This document shows positions 14,527-17,281 of a stretch of DNA of 17,281 nucleotides, piece by piece (positions within the stretch are counted from its first letter, which is position 1; every line of letters starts with the position of its first letter). Position numbers and translations under genes: made by a program. Origin of the DNA: Clostridiales bacterium. Its GTDB lineage: Bacteria > Bacillota > Clostridia > Christensenellales > JAISNN01. The notes beneath the pieces are model-generated. The model searched no databases, was not told the origin of the DNA, and worked only from the letters and a program-made list of their open reading frames with translations. The DNA lies in assembly GCA_031289865.1 (NCBI GenBank), contig JAITOQ010000088.1, positions 1 to 17,281 of the forward strand, given 5' to 3'.

Positions 14527-14552
14527 AGATTCTTCGCGGGCTCAGAATGACA
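14527..14552 (-). repeat. Dispersed intergenic repeat, TGTCATTCTGAGC type, reverse
   Basis: Read on the minus strand it begins TGTCATTCTGAGC and ends GCGAAGAATCT, matching 12223-12249 except for the short centre (one base shorter). Confidence 0.6.
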
Positions 14553-14594
14553 CTTGCTATTCAACCGACACAGACACCTACTTTAAAATCCGCA

Positions 14595-14695
14595 ATTCTG
14601 CATTCTGCATTCTGCATTCTGCATTTTGCATTTTGCATTCTGCATTTTGCATTTTGCATTCTGCATTCTGCATTCTGCATTCTGCATTCTGCATT
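14595..14695 (+). repeat. ATTYTGC heptanucleotide tandem array, 14 units
   Basis: Fourteen perfect 7-bp units plus a partial ATT. Units are ATTCTGC (C) or ATTTTGC (T) in the order C C C C T T C T T C C C C C. Three units span 21 bp, so all frames on both strands except by chance stay open and create spurious low-complexity ORFs. The array lies between pth and mfd, ending 40 nt before the mfd start. Confidence 0.97.
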
Positions 14696-14735
14696 AAAAA
14701 AAGCCTTACACATTAAATAGTAGAGCGAAAGGAAA

Positions 14736-17281
14736 ATGCTTCCATTTTTAGAAATTAAACACCTCGACAAAACCTACGCCGACCTTTTTTCCGCGATACG
14801 CGAACGTAAAAAGATCAACGTACTTTCGATGACGGAGAGCGCAAGACCCCATGCGGCGGCGGTTCTCGGTCGTTTTGTGCTGTACGTTGCGCGGGATAGG
14901 GCGAGCGCGGAGTTGGCGCGTGAGAGGCTGTCGCGGTTTTTTTCGGAACGGACGCTCGTACTCCGACCTAAGGACGATTTTTTGCTGTTTAAGCGCGGGG
15001 TGTCGGGGGTTTTGACGGAGCGTGCCGAAGTTTTAAAGGAGCTTGCGTACGGGACGGCGGGCGCGCTTGTGATTTCTGCGGAATCGCTCATGGAGCGGTT
15101 TCCGAAAAAAAAGCTGTTTTGTGAATTTTCGGTGAGGCTTGCGTCGGGAGAGGATTATGACCTCTACGAGGCGGCGAGCCGATTGACGGCGGCGGGGTAT
15201 ACGCGTGTCGAGCGCATTTCCGCGGTAGGCGAGTTCTCCGTGCGCGGCGATATTTTGGACGTGTTTTATGCGGAAAAGAGCGCGGTCAGAGTGAATTTTT
15301 TCGGCGACACCGTCGAATCCGTCAGAAAAATCGATCCCGAATCCATGATAGGTATTCGGGAATTAAAGGAGATTGTTCTTGCGCCGTTCAGCGAGATTTT
15401 GATAAATCCCGACCAAATCCCCCTTGTGTCGGAGCGTATAGGTCGGCAGGATATTCCTAAGGGCGCGGATAGGTTGAGGATAACGGGGGTCAGAGAAAAC
15501 GCGCTAATTAGGTTGTCGGGGGGGAGTTATGCGGGGTTCGATTGGATACTCCCGTTTTTGCCCGAAAACACGTCGGATATATTTGAATGGCTGCCGCGTG
15601 ACGCGGTCGTACTCATAGACGAGCCGAATACCGTGCATGAACGGGTAAAGGGCTACTATAAGGAATTTTATGACCGCGTGGCGGGCTTGGTGAGGAGCGG
15701 GGAGATCTTTCCGTGTCACAAGGACGCCGCGCTCGCGGAGGAAAGCTATGCCGCGGGGCTTAAAGCCTTTTCCGCGGTGTCCTTTCTCTCGATATCCTCA
15801 TACAACCCATACTATATTCCCGAAGAGACTATCGGTATGCCGTCGGTCAAGCTGCCGTCCTACTACAACGATTTTAATCTGCTGCTCGGCGACATAAGGA
15901 GCTTTTTAAAGCTTGGGAAGCGCGTCGCGTTATGCGCGGGGGATCGGGACAAAAGGGAGATTCTATACCGAAATCTTTGCGACAAAATGAGCCGTGTGAC
16001 AAAATCGGACGGAGCGGACGGGGATTTTTCCGGCGCGGTAGTATTGCCGTGTCAGATAGGAGAGGGATTCTCGATAGAAAAGAGCGGTTTGGTCGTGATA
16101 GGCGAAAGCGAACTCTTTAAAAAAGAAAAAAGAGTGATACGGACGAATAAGAGCGAAGCGGGCTATATCCCGTCCGCGGGCGATTTTGTCGTACACGACG
16201 TACACGGGATAGGTAAATTCGTCGGGATAGAAAGGGTAAAGACGGGCGACCTCGTACGCGATTACGGGCGCGTAATATACCGCGAGGATCAAGTCTTGTT
16301 TATCCCCGTCGAAAACCTCGACAAGCTGATACGCTATACGGGCGGCGGCGAGCCGAAGCTGTCAAAGATGGGCGGCGCGGAGTTTGCAAAGGTAAAGGAG
16401 AGCGTTCGCCGCTCCGTCAAGGAGTTGGCGTTCAGTCTGACGGAGCTGTACCGAAGCCGCGAAAAAACGGAGGGGTATATCTATTCTCCCGATACCGAAT
16501 GGCAAAGGGAGTTTGAGGAGAGCTTTGAGTTTGACGAAACGGAGGATCAGTTGACCGCGGTCGCCGAAATAAAAAACGACCTCGAGAGCGGGAAAATTAT
16601 GGACAGACTGCTTTGCGGCGACGTGGGCTACGGAAAGACGGAGGTCGCGCTCCGCGCCATATTTAAGGTAGTGACCGACGGAAAACAAGCGGCTATCCTT
16701 GCGCCGACGACGATACTCGTACGGCAGCACTACAATACGATACTCGCAAGGACAAAGGACTTTAAGTTTAACGTCGGAGTTTTGTCGCGCTTCGAGAGCC
16801 GCGAGGAGATTGCGAAAACGCTAACGGAGCTAAAAGAGGGAAAGCTGAATATCGTCGTCGCGACGCACAGACTTCTCTCGTCCGACGTAAATTTTTACGA
16901 CCTCGGACTTTTGGTGCTCGATGAGGAGCAGAGATTCGGCGTCGAGCATAAGGAAAAAATAAAGACGATTAAAAACGACGTAAACGTCTTGACCCTTTCG
17001 GCGACGCCTATACCGCGTACCTTGCATATGGCTCTTTCGGGAATTCGCGACATCAGCCTACTCGCGACCCCGCCTCAAAACCGAATACCCGTCGAAACAT
17101 ATGTGGTCGAATATTCGGAGGGGCTGGTAAAGGACGCGGTTTTGAGAGAAAAGGGTAGGGGCGGACAGACCTTTATCCTCTACAACCGCGTTGAAAGTAT
17201 CGACAGCTTTGCATACGGGATATCAAAGCTGTTTAACGAGGAGGACAACGTACGGATTACCGTCGCTCACGGACAGATGAG
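14736..17281 (+). CDS. mfd: Transcription-repair coupling factor Mfd, 3' end outside window
   Basis: Mfd binds RNA polymerase stalled at a lesion, pushes it off with its RecG-like translocase and hands the site to UvrA. The first 848 codons are present with no break in frame; the usual length is about 1,150-1,180, so roughly a quarter is missing beyond the window. Seen in order: an N-terminal UvrB-like module with GEFSVRGDILDVF from G165; the RNA polymerase interaction domain starting GDFVVHDVHGIGKFVGIE at about 482; translocase Walker A GDVGYGKT at 628-635; the DEEQ box at 729-732; motif III TLSATPIPRTL; and the VAHGQM segment at the window end. The start at 14736 has AAAGGA just upstream. 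It follows pth on the same strand, separated by 258 bp of tandem repeats. Confidence 0.97.
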   Translation, partial: MLPFLEIKHLDKTYADLFSAIRERKKINVLSMTESARPHAAAVLGRFVLYVARDRASAELARERLSRFFSERTLVLRPKDDFLLFKRGVSGVLTERAEVLKELAYGTAGALVISAESLMERFPKKKLFCEFSVRLASGEDYDLYEAASRLTAAGYTRVERISAVGEFSVRGDILDVFYAEKSAVRVNFFGDTVESVRKIDPESMIGIRELKEIVLAPFSEILINPDQIPLVSERIGRQDIPKGADRLRITGVRENALIRLSGGSYAGFDWILPFLPENTSDIFEWLPRDAVVLIDEPNTVHERVKGYYKEFYDRVAGLVRSGEIFPCHKDAALAEESYAAGLKAFSAVSFLSISSYNPYYIPEETIGMPSVKLPSYYNDFNLLLGDIRSFLKLGKRVALCAGDRDKREILYRNLCDKMSRVTKSDGADGDFSGAVVLPCQIGEGFSIEKSGLVVIGESELFKKEKRVIRTNKSEAGYIPSAGDFVVHDVHGIGKFVGIERVKTGDLVRDYGRVIYREDQVLFIPVENLDKLIRYTGGGEPKLSKMGGAEFAKVKESVRRSVKELAFSLTELYRSREKTEGYIYSPDTEWQREFEESFEFDETEDQLTAVAEIKNDLESGKIMDRLLCGDVGYGKTEVALRAIFKVVTDGKQAAILAPTTILVRQHYNTILARTKDFKFNVGVLSRFESREEIAKTLTELKEGKLNIVVATHRLLSSDVNFYDLGLLVLDEEQRFGVEHKEKIKTIKNDVNVLTLSATPIPRTLHMALSGIRDISLLATPPQNRIPVETYVVEYSEGLVKDAVLREKGRGGQTFILYNRVESIDSFAYGISKLFNEEDNVRITVAHGQM

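Noticed and set aside
14595..14695. Possible CRISPR-like or clustered repeat array
   Set aside because: Units are 7 bp and directly adjacent with no spacers; it is a simple tandem repeat. No cas genes are present.
14481..14720. A 79-codon plus-strand frame and an overlapping minus-strand frame through the ATTYTGC array
   Set aside because: The frame is open only because 7-bp units have a 21-bp coding period without stops. The peptide is a low-complexity seven-residue repeat and there is no ribosome site.

Overview
The window looks like chromosomal DNA of an uncultured low-GC Gram-positive bacterium, probably an anaerobic gut-type Clostridia lineage. This is an inference from four things: sigma-A-type promoters with strong GGAGG-type ribosome sites, the pth-mfd gene order familiar from Firmicutes, an oxygen-sensitive anaerobic sulfatase maturase, and lipoproteins with BspA-like (LRR_5) repeats. 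No rRNA, tRNA, CRISPR array, integrase or transposase was seen.

Layout. (1) Positions 1-1800, minus strand: an AT-rich accessory block with two tandem paralogous lipoproteins (the left one cut by the window edge), a 46-residue signal-peptide-like small ORF between them, and a good promoter at 1758-1786. The two lipoprotein genes share about 300 bp of nearly identical leader and 5' coding sequence, then diverge. (2) 1899-6838, plus strand: uvrB and uvrA, two of the three core nucleotide excision repair subunits. (3) 6870-12112, plus strand: a promoter overlapped by a large inverted repeat, then abiEi-abiEii (type IV toxin-antitoxin), a cytoplasmic Cys-type sulfatase, its radical-SAM maturase (anSME) and a TauE/SafE-type exporter, all tightly spaced. 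(4) 12113-12501: an intergenic region with short tandem repeats and a cvpA promoter. (5) 12502-13317: a CvpA-like membrane protein and its terminator. (6) 13316-13907: about 590 bp without a convincing gene but packed with perfect inverted repeats. (7) 13908-17281: pth and mfd (mfd is cut by the right edge), separated by two further heptamer arrays.

How the genes work together. UvrA and UvrB find and verify DNA damage, and Mfd recruits UvrA to stalled RNA polymerase, so the window carries both global and transcription-coupled repair functions at two loci. The sulfatase, anSME and TauE genes form a plausible desulfation module: anSME converts the active-site Cys to formylglycine, the sulfatase releases sulfate in the cytoplasm, and the exporter may remove the inorganic sulfur anion. 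AbiEi (antitoxin and likely autorepressor) and AbiEii (nucleotidyltransferase toxin) sit immediately upstream and may share the transcript.

The least explained parts are not protein-coding. They are the hairpin-dense 13316-13702 segment, and the heptanucleotide arrays, one family of which supplies the stop codons of two unrelated genes (tauE-like and pth). I cannot name a new system from this sequence; these are the places I would look.
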